64,000 nucleotides of DNA, taken from NCBI GenBank assembly GCA_033980235.1, contig CM067072.1, positions 17,177,047-17,241,046 of the forward strand, in the 5' to 3' direction. Origin of the DNA: Diadema setosum. Lineage: Eukaryota; Echinodermata; Echinoidea; Diadematoida; Diadematidae. The notes under the pieces are model-generated. The model saw only the letters and a list, made by a program, of their open reading frames with translations, ran no database searches and was not told the origin of the DNA. A program made the position numbers and the translations under genes. Of this stretch, positions 1 through 14,100 are shown piece by piece. The number at the start of each line of letters is the position of its first letter. The first letter of the stretch is position 1.

Positions 1-153
1 AATACCCAAACATAACGCCCCAATGCCAGCAAGGAATTTCTGTCTGCCCGATGCAGAGCCCCATTTCCTGTACCATCTCTGGACATTGTCAATGAAGAGG
101 TCTATTTTGGGCTGACAACGATAGCCCACATCATTAACAATTTCCGAGTACAT
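1..153 (-). CDS. Possible first coding exon of a divergent gene, cut by the window edge
   Basis: Reading the minus strand from an ATG at 153, the frame is open for 51 codons to the window edge: MYSEIVNDVGYRCQPKIDLF, then basic aromatic residues (QRWYRKW) and a hydrophobic end (LAGIGALCLGI) that could begin a membrane segment. The start context has A at -3. Composition is more balanced than the AT-rich sequence beyond it. I do not recognise the protein. It may also be chance or a retrocopy. Confidence 0.35.
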   Translation of the reverse strand, partial: MYSEIVNDVGYRCQPKIDLFIDNVQRWYRKWGSASGRQKFLAGIGALCLGI

Positions 154-3115
154 GGTTATTAATGTATTTGTGACTAAAACCTGGCAGCAATTTAACCAAA
201 AGTATTCATCTTTTTATTTTCATTCTGTGAAACTGTGGCAGGAAACCAACATAACCCAGTTTCGACAAGAAAAAGAATACGCGAAAAGAATTTCTATGAC
301 ATTGGACAGTATGATAAGTGGTCTAAAATCACTCAAAATAGGATTCCACAGTAAAATATAGAACGCAGCAGCAATGTCATGTCCTTGCAATAATAACTCA
401 ACATAAGACGATCCAAGTTCTCTGAAGCTTTAACATTTGAAGAGCATTATGGCGCAGTTTTAACTTCAGGGAAATATTATATAGGGTATAATGTACACTG
501 CTGGAGAGAGGAACATTTTGACAAGGTCAAACAAGAGCTTTAAGAGAAACAAAAGTTTTTGTAACGTCCAAAATAAAATCCACTCAAATGTTTGTTATCT
601 TTTTTTTAAATTGAAATGTCTCTCTATAGTAACTTAGCAGCAAATACAAATTATGGTGGAATGTCCTTTGTACTCATCGGAAATCCTAAAATATCTAATT
701 AACCTCTGATTGATTCTAATTTTGAATCATAGGCCACAGTCACTTTGCGAATGTTGATTTACGTCTGGTTTGAAAAAGGATGAAAACAATGCAGATTTCT
801 ACGGAAAAGGCGTGTATGAAAACCGGTTGTCCCAAATAGCAATACTTAACTTGCGATCTCTTCCACAGATCGTGGTAAAAAAGGTCTTTGAAATCTTTTC
901 TGGTATACATTCACATCTTCACTTGTGTGTGCGATCATAGATTGAACAATGAGATCACTTTAAAATGACCTTATGACTAAATGGTAAAATTAATTTAAGT
1001 ATGTATTCAAAGATTTTTTTTTCATGAAGATATTTCGAAAGAAGCGTATTGAATATTTCCTTTTGTCAAAGGAAATATGCATATGAAACTCTATGAGTTT
1101 AAGTGATGCAGTCACTCGAGTTAAAACGCTTTTACAGTATATATAGGTTCAGAAAATACAGCCTTCTGACCATATGCTTATGACAATGTTCTTCATAATA
1201 GATTTAGCCATTGACGGTAAATAACACTGTATTCTTTCTGCATTTCTTTAAATTGCTTAATTTGTAAAAGATTTGTTGATAGTTAAAATAACAGTGGTTG
1301 CTTTGATATAGCTCTCCTCCCCACAGAGCTTTTTAAAATCATGTTATTTCATTGGTCCTTGAATCAAACCCACACTTTCTCTGTACTTTAATCCACTCCC
1401 TCGCGAGCACTCTCGCCGGACATAATGGTGTACTGTATGCGCACTAATCTAAAGGTAAAACTTAACACTAATTGTGCCAATGTCTTTTTAATGTTGATTG
1501 TCTCGTAAAAAGTGACGCTGAACCAAATCTGCATAGCCTCTATCCCCGGCAAGCTTTATCTTCCTCTCTCTCTCTCTCTCTCTCTTTTACCCTAAATCAC
1601 ATTTATTTTTGAAAACAATGTTTACATGATTAGCTTTAACGGTGTTTTAACAGTGCCAATATGTTTTGATGTGTCTCGAATCTCACACATCCCTTCCTTT
1701 GGAGGGAATATATTATTGGATCCCCATGTAGGCCCTAGTTGATTCCAGGAAATATGCTTAGATAGGATAAAATTTGTGACATTTGCTTTAATAGTAATTG
1801 AAAGTCACCGTCTAGGTAGAGGACGCAAATGTCAAAATTCAATGGAAAATCGATTACCGATTTATTGCACTGTAAGGTTGTTTGCGCTTCCCCGTGAATT
1901 CACTCAAGGTTTTCCGCATGACAATATGTTATACCAACGCCGGGATGTCGCCGGTATGTGTCGAATGGTATCCGGATGTGACAATACACATTCTGGTTCC
2001 TACTCAAGGAACGTGGAATCATTTAAGCGTGTGTGTGTGGGGGGGGGGGGGAGGGGAGTGCTCTGCTGCATCCCCCTCCCCATGGAGGCGAAAGGTGGGG
2101 CGATGTCATAGGAGCAATGATTTCCCCCCCCCCCCCCCTTTCGGTCCGTACCCTCGGAAAGTCATTTTTTGTATGTGTGCGTGTGCGTGCGTGTGCGTGT
2201 GAGTTTGTGTTTTGATTTTTTTTTCTTGGGGGGGGGGGAGTTTCGCGATTTTTTTTGTAAGAGTCGATGGAGAGGGGGGGGGGGGGGGGGGGTACTGCAG
2301 CTCTCCAAGCCCCCTTCCCCTGGTTTCGTGATCCCCATGTGCCAATAATGTTCATGAATAGTTAATCGGTGATTTTGACATTCTAACACCTCGGTATTAC
2401 ATCATGACAGAAGTATGAGAAATTACTTTATAGGAAAACGATCTTTCATTTCCTTGCTCATAAATCATTAGTTTGTATTCATTCAAGAAAAAAAAAAGTA
2501 CCCTTTAGAAAAATTTGAAATACAAGATGATAGTATGACGTAGATTATGAGGACTATAATTTAGTAACACATTAACCAAGCAGAGACAGTCATAGAAAGA
2601 CTTGAGTTACTTACTTGGTGTCCCAGACTGAACCACTTTCACTTTTAGGAGCCTTTATTTTTTGCAACTATCTTTTGTGTCGCTCAAACGGAATTTGACC
2701 TTTTTGACTCGAGTTTTAGTATTTGATACCTCTAGGAGAAATAATTTCAGCTAATATTTCTAAAATAAAACTGCGTGTTTTGTGCTTATCTGTATAAAAG
2801 ACTTGTTTTATCATCGCAGTATATGCATGGAATGATTACCTTCAATGACGTCCAAACGTTTTAGCGAATGTATATAGAGTTTTGGCTCGTGTTTTCTCCT
2901 TTCGTTCAGTTATCTGTTAACCTCCCCGTTTTCTGTCTCCTGTGCTCCCTTCCTACCTTCACAACACAAGGATCTGTTTCTATTCACCTTATTATTTCAG
3001 TGTTGCAGTCCGCACAGTTCTTTTAGGCTCTCAACACCGGATATTAAATAAGCCAAAGCATAATCACGTTTGCGTGAAGGAGTCTGCGCACTCCGCTGCC
3101 AGTGACTCGTGGACT

Positions 3116-3348
3116 TATAAACTCATCAACACCCGCGTTCCGCTCAGTAGTTCACTGTGTCTGTCTGCGTACGCGTGCCTACCCTTCCCTCCCTCCAAAG
3201 GCTATACTTATACTGAACGTGACATATTATTCTTGCTGGATTTATACATCATTGGACTTTCACTGTTCTGACGGAGTTTTTTTCAGGCTCGCTTTGTTTT
3301 GATTTCGTTGCATTTACAACTTAATAATTCAGTGGTCTGAAATACAGG
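3116..3348 (+). promoter_or_regulatory. Candidate core promoter and non-coding leader exon
   Basis: TATAAA at 3116-3121 is followed, 30 bases on, by TCAGTAG with the initiator A at 3146, the classical TATA-to-start spacing. From 3146 the sequence has no ATG until a strong splice donor (cag g|gtaagtg) at 3349. This looks like a 5' leader exon of about 203 nt. It could serve an internal RPTP promoter or an unrelated transcript. No cDNA evidence is available. Confidence 0.3.
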
Positions 3349-4479
3349 GTAAGTGAAGCAAATACCAGTGCAAGGATTTATGACGATGCTTTGATTAGCA
3401 ATATACAAGAGATGATTTTCAGTTTGTTGTAGAGATAATGATATTAAATTCTGCCCGCATCTGGCAACAAGTATGTTTCAATTTTATGATTTACCAATTC
3501 ATCAGTTAATGATTTTCTTTGTAACTTTTTGAGGGGATAGTCGACAATGATTATAACGATGAACTGGATTATGATATAGAAACAGGCCACTTCTCACTTC
3601 TTCTTGTAACACGTCTCGAGGAAATGATTCTAATTTGATATGGATATCAGATTTTAGAATTGCTGAGGTATATACATGATTATTGTTTAACCCCCTGCAT
3701 CCTTTCTGACGATTTAGCCCTTGTAATTATCTTCATCTAACGACCAAAATGCTCAATACAGGCGATCAATGATATCGACATGTGATAGTGCAATTCCCGC
3801 TGTATAAGACTTCATAATCTACATGTCTTAAGCGAGAAAACCAGTCAGTAACCGACCCAACCCGTTAATTTGCTAATTGTCCGGACCGATCTCACTCTCT
3901 CTAGGCGGTCCAAGGCCAGTTGTTCCCATGGACCTTTAATGCTAATTATCGAGTATTGTTGAGAACAATCGGTGACTAAATACCTTTCATTTCAGAATAT
4001 GACACATCATAGTATTAACGATCTCGATGCGCCGTGGGAGAGTGTTTATACTAAGACCATTAATTCGTATCACTCTTAACTATTTTAAAAGGACTGAGGG
4101 ACATCAATAAAAATGTTGTTAACATCAGTCAGTGATTCTTTGCTTGAAAGTGGTTAGACCGTCATATGGGTATCGAGGAACATACCTCTTACTTCAAATA
4201 GTTTCAACTCGCCAATCATACTTTGAGCACTTTGGCGGGTTTTTGCATTCACTTTGACTCGCTTCCAAGGGCCTTGAACGCCAGTTATGACTATGTTTAT
4301 AAAACAATACTGAGATGTGTGCCAAAGAAAGGCGTATTTGGACTGTATTATTGGACTGTATTCTGGTATTTTTAAGATCACGAAAGCCAATGAGCAGACG
4401 GATGTTCATATCATATACAAACATATATAAACTCCGCACACACATACAGCTGTAATCACTTACATATAAATACACATAT

Positions 4480-4536
4480 TATACACATACATATATACAT
4501 ATACATATGCACGCATATATACATACACACACACAC

Positions 4537-4607
<71 letters not shown>

Positions 4608-4610
4608 CAT
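4480..4610. repeat. CATA/(AT)n microsatellite
   Basis: ACATAT-rich sequence leading into pure AT dinucleotides (about 4549-4604). Confidence 0.9.
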
Positions 4611-5067
4611 TATATTTATATTATGTATATATAGCATGTGCATATACATCATTGTGTTTTATATATAATATATATAATATGATATGTACATACATATTGT
4701 TGTGTTTTGTGTCTGGGTGAACCACAATTCTTTTGGTATTTTGCTTCCCTTCAACCCCATGTAATCATCTTTTTCTTCCAAATAGCTATGTTGTTCATAC
4801 GCAAGGGGAAAATAACCTTCTCTTCTCGTATTTTAGTTCCGCTTTACATGAACATGTAAGGATCTTACTTGAATTTACTGATTTGTGCTCAAGCTTCATA
4901 TTATGTCTTCATCAAATTTTCTGTAAATGTCTTTGCTATTTCTGTTGTTTTTCTCCCAATCCTTTTTCTTAACAAGTCCTAGTCTTTAAGAATCATTCTT
5001 TATGTTTTAACTGCGTGATGTACAGATATTGTAATCGTTTGTTTCATTCTCTTTTATCTGTATGTAG

Positions 5068-5174
5068 TGCCTGGACCTGTAACTCAAGTCCGCGTTTTGA
5101 ATCGAACTTTGACCTCTATAGAGCTAGTCTGGGGCGCTCCAAAATCCCTGAATGGTCGTCTGGAAGGATACACA
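5068..5174 (+). CDS. RPTP exon 1 (visible): first half of FN3 domain
   Basis: Acceptor ...tatgtag before 5068 and donor gtaagt at 5175. It begins with two bases of a split codon, then 35 codons starting [20 protein letters not shown], followed by Trp21 and Tyr34 (GYT), the conserved core residues of an FN3 domain. NRT (11-13) is a glycosylation sequon. It ends in phase 0. The split first codon shows that at least one more exon lies upstream. Confidence 0.9.
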
Positions 5175-8100
5175 GTAAGTTATCTTCGCTCCATCACCCT
5201 AGCCTGACTAACACCGTGAACATAAACCATCTTTTCATGTGTGTATACATGTGTGCGTGTGTGTGTGTGTGTGTGCGTGAATTTGTGTTTGTAACTCTGT
5301 TTCTTTGACATCAATCCCATTCGAGAATTATAATAATAGCAAATACGTATGGAAGTGAGACACACTACTATCTGTACGTACAGTTAAAACTCTCTGCTTT
5401 CTCTATCGCCCCCCCCCCCCTTCACTCTCTCTGTCTTCGAGCTCATCCGTTCTCCCTTAATAACATTCATATTGATGATTTGGTATGATTTACACGTAAG
5501 TGTGCTGCAGATGAAGCAAAGCGCGCTTAATGCGTCACGTGACACTGGTGTATCATTGCTATCACGTGTCTAAACAGCGATTAGCCCCACGGCGCCACGA
5601 GGCAGCTGTGGTAATTTGTGCGCCCGTCTTCACGGCGTGTGAGACATGGCGGGGTAACGAATCCTGGTATTAACCCTGTGCGCCGGGGTAGTAAGAGTGT
5701 AATGGAAGCCCTCTCTGAACAGAGCCGGTTTTCATCAAGCTGAAGCTTTACAATAAGAATGCGAGAACTATTCCTGCCAGTATGACAAGGATTCTTCAAA
5801 CACAATTTGCGTTTACGTAATGTACGTGCCTGCGCCATAAGTAGCATAGGAAATGAAATCATTTGGATATTCTTTGATATTTTCCTCGCCAGAAATACTC
5901 ACTTTGCATCACCTTTTAGAGCAACTCTAACTATGAATAGATTAGTCATCGAGAAAATAATGTTGGGTTTTGTTGTTGTTGTTGTTTTTGTTTATGCTTT
6001 CTGCACTACACTTCTCTTTGAGATACTACGGATCATTCGTTCTTATCTCAGTGTATATTATGTAGTGTCCATCTCTTGAATTCAATATCAATCATAGCTT
6101 GTGGTATAAGGGAATCGCCTGCAGCATATGCTTAAAGCGGGATTATTACATTCATATCACACTGTACATTAAGGCCGAATATAAGGACTTTGAACCTATC
6201 CGTCTTTGGCTACAAACTATGAATGCACAGATACAGCGGTAAGCCCAATTCTGCGTATTGATACGAGAATGAATTTTCTCCTCTGTCACACGCCTATTAC
6301 CTCCCTGTGGTTATAAAGTCTCAAAATCCCATTACTCTAATGCAGTTTGCCTGCGTGGTGAATGCATATTATTTTCATTAAGTATCTTTACATACTGCTG
6401 TACATGTTACTTTTTGTCATTCCAGCCGAGATGCTTTTCATCACGACATCATATCATCATGTGTTTCGATCACATCTCCAACGCGTATCTACAGAGAGAT
6501 ACTCATATATTATGATGTTCGCATAGTATTGTATTCTTGTCGTTGTTGCAAATGGATATTCCAAGGCAAAAGGGTACATTTCAAGGATGTCAGGTTATTT
6601 TCTGTTTCTAGTGTGCATTGCCCCCTCCCCCCCCCCCCCCACAATATGATCTTTCAGAACACTTTAATGAGAGATATAAATTTGCCCCAAATGCTCCAAA
6701 TATTTTGCATTATAAGGAATATAACTTATGCCAAAATGAAAATTCTGGGGTGAACGTACGTTACGTGGACCACCGAAAAAAAAGTCCACGTAACGTTTGT
6801 TCACCACGTCTGAAATGGTATAAAACACAGTGTTAAATGGATTGTAGAGGCTGTTATTATGTTTTCAATTCAATATAAAGTCATTCAGTTGTGAAACAAC
6901 AAATTTTCAATGATCATTAATTATTTGACCTTCATAATTAAAGGCATAATTTACCATTTGAAGATGAAACAAAAACCCAGCATTAGTGCTTTAAAATAGT
7001 TGTAAAATGCGAGTCAGGGATAGAAACAACCACTGTAAAAATTTTAATCCGTATAATCGATGTTAAGTGTTGTTAAATACATAAAATGTGAACAATAGTT
7101 ATAATAAGAATGGTTCCAGACTAAACCGTATACAGTTACGGTTTATTGACAAAAACTCTGATATCTCCTTATATTTTAGGCTTTATTGCGAAAATTTTAT
7201 ATGGCAGGATGTTTTGTGACACAACAGACCTACACATATGCACCAAATGTGATATCTTGAACATTTTTGAAATCACTGCTCCCAAAGGTAAACAGGACCT
7301 TTAAGTTAGTGCTATGATGTCAGTCCAGCGTAACATACGTTGACCGCAAAATTTTCAATTTGGCATAAATTCTAATATCATATTGTTTGTTTGAAGCATT
7401 TGGGGGAAAGTTATCTCTCATCAAATTGTTTCCAAAGATCATGTTGTATTGAGGAATAATGCACATTGAATAGAGAAAATAACCCAGCATCCTTGAAGTG
7501 TGCCCTTTTATCTTGGAAATACCCAAATGAGTAGTTCACGACAGGCTCGAAGTGATCCATCATTACTAGTACGCCTTCCAAGCTTTAAAGGAGACCTCCC
7601 GATTATTTTCAGACTTTTACCATTTGAATAACTATAAATTGGTTATACCTGGTACAGAGTTTCAGAATTTATAGTGATTGGGATGAGGAAAAAGAATGTT
7701 TTCAAAATTGATGACAAATCACAATGAACAAGGATAATGGTATGGTAGCCTCACAACAGGAATGCATTGGTAGGGACTCAAGGAATAAGAACAAAAGAAG
7801 AAAGCATCCCTAAATTCTACACGGGTGAACTTGTTAAGTAAGTGGTGTTGTAATGAAATTACATTGCTACATTTCTGAAATATTTGAGCCTCTTTGTCCT
7901 CATCCTTGTTAAGTGTAAGTTGTTTTTTTTTTTTTTTTTGGGGGGGGGGGTTTCATAATATTTATTGAGTTCTCCAATCAAGGACCACAATAAATTCCAC
8001 AAATCCATACGTGAAGCTGTCAATTTATGTACAACATGATGTACTACATGATGTGAAATTATAAGAATCGTCTGAAATTCCCGTTTAATCGCGTGTGCCA

Positions 8101-11100
8101 ATAGACCGCGCGGTTACAATATAATTTTCAATTTGTACATTTTATTTACTTTCATATTTCTCATGAATACAAAATGCGTCAGATACGCATATAGAGAATA
8201 ACAAAATTTTACTTTTTTTTTATTACATACTGCTTTTTTTCAATTTGGAATCATGATTTTTTTTCGCGTTTGTTTTTATTACAATAAACCCCAAACACAC
8301 CTACGAGGCTTAAGAAAACATCCATGTTTAAACAATCTGAAATCTACATGTACAATATTAATGACTGGTGTATGAGGGTGCTTATTACTCTTTTTTCATG
8401 AATTCAAAATCACAAGGAATGACAAGGATTGGTTGTTGTCAAGAAAATATAAATCAGCAAGATTCGATGGTGAATGTGAAGGTGCATTGTTTCGTTTTTA
8501 ATCATTGTTGACATTTGAGGCGATGGAGACCCCTAGAGCAAGACCAAGTGACGCGTATGACAAATCAGTTTGGAGCGTTAAGTTTCATGAATCCTTTAAT
8601 CCCACTCACATTGTACCAATCGGTTGATACTCATAAGATTAAAAAGGCTCTTCCACTCGCTTTTCCGAGGTTAATCAGACAAAGCTTTTTTTTTTTCAGC
8701 AGCTTGATACGATAAGTGTCATGTGGGAAAGAGGTATAGTTTGCGCCTAATTGCCTTTGTTGGATGAATGTCGCCCTGGCTGAGAGCTGGCTAATTCTCA
8801 CCTTGTGGCGTGCCTGAAGGTGAATTGTGAATCATACGCTGAAAAAAAAAGAAAAAAAAATTAAAAGCGGGAACATTACATCTCTCGTATATGGTGTAAT
8901 TACCGCGCTGGAGGGGATGTCTGTTTCGGTAGGGCTAGCCTCTCGTGTGTGCATCTTGCAGGAGCACGTTATATGATACCTTAGTGAGATGGACAATAGA
9001 CTCTCTCAAATTTCGAACCGCGCTCACCTTTCATTGACAGATGTTTTGAGTGGCACACATACACATACATTTATAATGTGTCTGTGTGTTTATATGCGTG
9101 ATGTATCACTCATTATTATCATCATTGTTATTATTATTATTAGTAGTAGAAGTATCATTATTATGATTATGATTAGTATTATCATTATCATCGTCATCAT
9201 CATCATTACCATCATTATCATCATAGGAAAGTTCTGATTTTTAAATCAATATGTTAAGCTAGACGTTGATTAATCAGTATATTTTGCTCGGAAGGAGATA
9301 AATATAACGCATATTCTTCCCATTAAACCAATGAATACGGTTAGCTGAGAACAGTGCTGACTATAGATGATGATAACCATAATCAGGATAATGATTGACA
9401 TTACCTTTGAATAATTTGGCTGTAAAAGTAAGATGTTTGTCTGTTCAATTCATGGCATATGTATTATACATATACGCGTTCTCTGTGTGTGCGTGTGTAT
9501 ATATGTGTGCTTAGATAAAGATATGAATGTCTTCGATCTACTATACAACATGATGCTGTTAGTTTGTTATTGTGCCTCTCGATCGCTCCGCCCACACCGC
9601 CCACCAGTTGATATGATTCACCCGCCGTCATTCCGCGTAATAGCTCATCATCACATCGTCAAGGGCCGTCGACACCCGCTTTGTTAGCAGGGCGCCACTG
9701 GTGGCGGGCTCGGTATTGGCTTCCAGGACTTGAGGCTTTTTAGCCATACTACGTCATTGTGACGTTATGCCTTAAACTTCAGTTCAGTTCAGTTCAGTTT
9801 GATTTTATTTCTGCATTTTTTTAATCAAAATTATACAAAATTCACGGTACGTGTACTGTGCATTTTGAACAAAAATCTACATAATACAAGTGCACAGTAT
9901 AGTAATCAGGATAATCTTAAAGTATCTGAACAAATTCAATAAAATCAAAGAAATCAGCAATGGACTTATTTCCAGTTAGAAAGAGAAAGGAGAAAAAATA
10001 CAGGAGTCTGCTATCATAAGCAAGTGCTTGATTGTGATGGCCGTCTCAATAGAAGAAGAAAAAATACAAAAAAAAAATACAGAGAAATGAGAGAGTGGGG
10101 AAAGGGAAATGAAACAACATTAGAGTGGGCAGAGCTTTTAGAGATCAAATTCTGATTCCCTTTCAGTACCTTAATGTTGTGAAATAAGTAGGGAATTTTA
10201 CTAAATCACCAGAACAACACTTAGAATGGCAAACGAGTAATCAGTGCATGGGAAAATGAGAAATACACATTTCTCACTTGAAAGTATAAGAACTTGGATC
10301 CCCTGCGCCTATTGGAATGATCGCAACAGGTGTTCAGGAAGATTTTCCCGTGGGAAAGGTCTGATGCTATCTTTCTTTCTTTCTGTAAACACACCGTGCG
10401 AGAGGAAGTCCCGCCCATTCCCTCACTTTAACAAGGTAATGATGAATCAATGAGAAATTAAAGAGCACTCAAAGAGGTAAACTCAGGGAAGTCGTGTTAT
10501 GTCGGTGTGCAAATTACCAAAATGGACGTAGTGTGTTTTCATCTACGTTAGACAACGATAAGGATTTTTGTCAATATTTCTGGGGCCTGTCAATTAAAGC
10601 AACAGGAACTGGAAACACATGTCATCCCTTTAAGATTCAAACAATATTTTATACATTTGTAGCACAATATGTTCACGAAACAACATACTGACCTGACGGA
10701 CTGTCTTGATCAGCCCACCATAACAAGTAATATTGTTTTGTTATGGTGTTCAATATTAAAAATCTGGTTGTAATTGGCAGTGAAAGTTGCGATATTTCTG
10801 TGAAAATCATCGAATCCTAATTCCTATATGTCCCTCTCACCAGCCCCTAACTGATGCCATCCTCCTCACGTCATCCACAACCATACCGTTGCCATAGTTA
10901 CCGCTTCCCGCTCGCTCCGGGTTGTTGATACATTTACCATGAATCATAGAGTCAAGTGCGAGGACCATTAATCTCCACGTGGTTTCACAGTATCGCAGTG
11001 ACACGTCTGATCGTTGTGCTGCGGTCTTTGAGGAGGATCGGTCATTAAAGGTCATGGGAAGTCTTTGATATCAAAGTTTACATCTACTTAGCACGCGTCT

Positions 11101-14100
11101 GATTCTCTCGATTACTACATAATAATGACGAAGTTTCCAATTTGAGTTTAAGTTTTATCTAATTTCTTTCTAAACTTTCATCTGCGTTTGTATTTCAGGC
11201 AGCGAATTTTAGAACTTCATTAAATGTTTAACTTTAACAAGTTTAGACCGTCTGGAAATGTTCCGATTTCCCGCCTAATTCCGCACACGTCAATTACTCA
11301 TCAGATCTGAGTATGCTGTATAGTTTGCATGGCGTTCTATCGAGAACATTCTCTCTCGAAAAATCAGTCTTGACGATAACTCAGATCGCCAAGATTAAGC
11401 TACTCGATGATTCTCAATAAACGGTTTAAATGACAGGACTACCTTACTGTTTTGTAAGATTCAAAAGAGAATGAGAAAATTTCAGTTTGTAGTGATGGTT
11501 ACAATAATGTGCCAATGATTTCATTTGAACCTCAATCATGATTCCAACCAATGCTGTTGAAAATAATAAAAAGTCGCTGTCATGTTAAATATGAAAATTT
11601 TACAATGATTGCATTAGTTTTCATTTCACAGTTCTGGTGATAATCATTATTATTGGCTTTGCACGTTTTACGTCTTACGATCCAGGGTTGATCAATTTTC
11701 TGCAAAATTGTGCATTTGTCAATCTAATTATGTATCATATATCCAGCGGTATTCTCTTGTTATTAAATTACTCTAACATTCGGCAGCTGTCCAAATTTAT
11801 AAATATGCATGACGTGCCACTGTATTGTTTGGAGTAGTCAATTTGCACACAAATTTCAGATATTGTTTCACATTTATTGATTCTGTCGAAACGCTAAAAA
11901 TAAGTAATGTTTGAAACAATGGGACAGGGACTCTATGCAAGAATCTTTTAGTGTATACTGTGGGAGGAAATGAAAGATGGTTTGGAATCTAAACTTCTCC
12001 CGAAAGATGCTACCCTAATGATTTCTCTTGTTCCTTATTCAAATGTTGTTAACCCGACATTCAAAGTCGGGAAGTTGTGTCTATTCCTGTCAACCGCAGT
12101 TACTGGTAGTTTTCTTCTTTAAAAAATGACGCCAAAACAAAACAAGGCTAGACTAAACAAAACAAATCAAGCAAAACAAAACGAAACAAAACAAAAACGC
12201 ATACTTAAAATGCCAACTCATATTTCATTTTATTTCATGTCACGTCCTTTCATTTATTTTTTCAAGTTCAACTTTGCAGAAATGACACTATATACTGTCG
12301 TCCCAAAAAGAAGAAATCAAGTCGTATGATAGATTCCCAACAGTAACAAAATAAGATTGAAAAAAAAAAATCGAATTAGACCAAACGGTATAGAATTTGG
12401 TACTTAAAAAAAGGAATGATCAGAAAGTCATGACGACAGAACTGTCTGTCAGTCATGTGACATGGCTTCATAATGTGCACGTGAAATCGCTTTGCTGGGT
12501 TGTGTGACCACATCATGGCGTTCATTATGCAGGTCTTTGTCAATATTAAGTCAGTTCATATCTGTACCGTCTGTTGAACCGTCGATGTTGTCTTGTTGTT
12601 ACACATCAAGATTGTCTCTTTGGGTTACAATTTTCCCTTTTATGGGCAAATATTTTACTGACGAGTTCTATACTGTACCAGCACGTCGCACAGAATGTCT
12701 TTAGCCAAAGTGCGCACAAATACACTTGTGGTGATATATCTCTGACGTCGAATTTAATGTGCGTTGATGTGTCGTGTGTTTGACAGATCAGCGTATTTCA
12801 TATCGTGCACAGACTTACAAATGTAAGATGTGAAAGTTGTGTTGAGCCTCTGCCGATGACGGAGAGGCGCACAAAAATAAATAATCCATTCTCAAGCATG
12901 CTTATAAAGATTCCTGGCATTACAATCAGTGCTTTTGTAAGTCCGCTGGGGAAAATTGCAAAACTTAATGACGCGCAGCTTATGTTGTATGGTACCAGCT
13001 GCTTTCTGTTTTCCCTCCGTATATAATTGTCATCAAAATATTCCAAATATATTCACTCACCAGAACAGCAGAGAATGAGAACGGGACATTGTACTGAAAG
13101 AAGATAAAAATAAGAGAGATATGTAAACAAAGGTGATATAAGGGGATGAGGAGTTTGGGGGTTGGCGCGATTTCTTAGTTAATGCATGCTGCCGCTTGAG
13201 GGATGCGACAACTGTGTTTAGCTGTTAAAATTTTCTATTTTGCGAAAAGATTATATTCTATTTCTCTATTAAAGGAATCTCTACCGATACAAACTGTCAA
13301 TTATCTTATTTTTTTCCTTCACTTATCTTTGGGGGTTTTTTTTTATTTCTAATTTAGCTGAAAGTTGCTTTCCCCCGAATGGAGCCAACGACTTAACCTT
13401 TGCCGTTTCCGTTTCTCCTCCCATTCTTGGCTTGAGTCTTTATGCTTCCAAATGAATGCGAGACGACTAAACATAGATTGAGCGGAAATTTAGCAGCAGG
13501 TGATAGTGACAGTAGGAACAAGAAGGAGTGTTCCGATGGAGATGTTTGAGTCTTCACTGGACTACGTCATCTAGCAAGTCTAGTGAATGCGGAGTTGATC
13601 ATAGGTGGCAGATTATACGTGTAGTAAATTACTGCAGCACAATTCAAAACATTAAGTTGGCATAGTCTGCAAAAAAAAAAAACCCCTCTCCCTTACCGTA
13701 TGTTCTTTATGTTAACACCTTAAACAGAGCGTACGATCTCTGTCTTTAGACTTCCATACTTATGGAATGTAGAATATGATAATAGCTTGGGTATATTTCT
13801 CTCTTTCAAATTGTTATGTAGGTATGATTATATTTGTGTTTTTAGAATGTTGATATTTGAAGTTCAATGGACAGTTCCATAGTCCTTGCTGCGCTATTAT
13901 AGGTTCCTAGAGGTTTATGATAAATCATTCGCCCACTAAAAGAGTTTCTGTCTTGCTCTATAGGTTGAGATGTATGTGTGTTATCTTTTCCATCAATGTC
14001 ATATCAAACTTTTGCTAAAACTTTGTAATAGAATTGTGCTCGCGTTGCAGCCTAGGCTTTGAGATTTCCTTGATAGCGGAAATGATTAACAACTAGTAGA

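Larger units (their letters stand above)
154..5067. other. Non-coding stretch upstream of the first visible RPTP exon
   Basis: No convincing exon with FN3 or signal-peptide character was found. It contains a CT-dinucleotide run (about 1565-1585), poly-G/TG low complexity (about 2030-2300), a TATA/initiator pair near 3116-3146 and an AT dinucleotide array (about 4480-4610). If the gene's outer exons lie upstream, this is intron. Confidence 0.6.

Noticed and set aside
2023..2355. Overlapping proline- or glycine-rich frames on both strands
   Set aside because: Low-complexity G-runs and TG repeats explain them all.
3883..3911. Short GGACCG...CGGTCC inverted repeat
   Set aside because: Only six-base arms; expected by chance.
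7586..7960. Sequence starting TTTAAAGGAGACCTCCC that looks like another element end
   Set aside because: No matching opposite end could be found.
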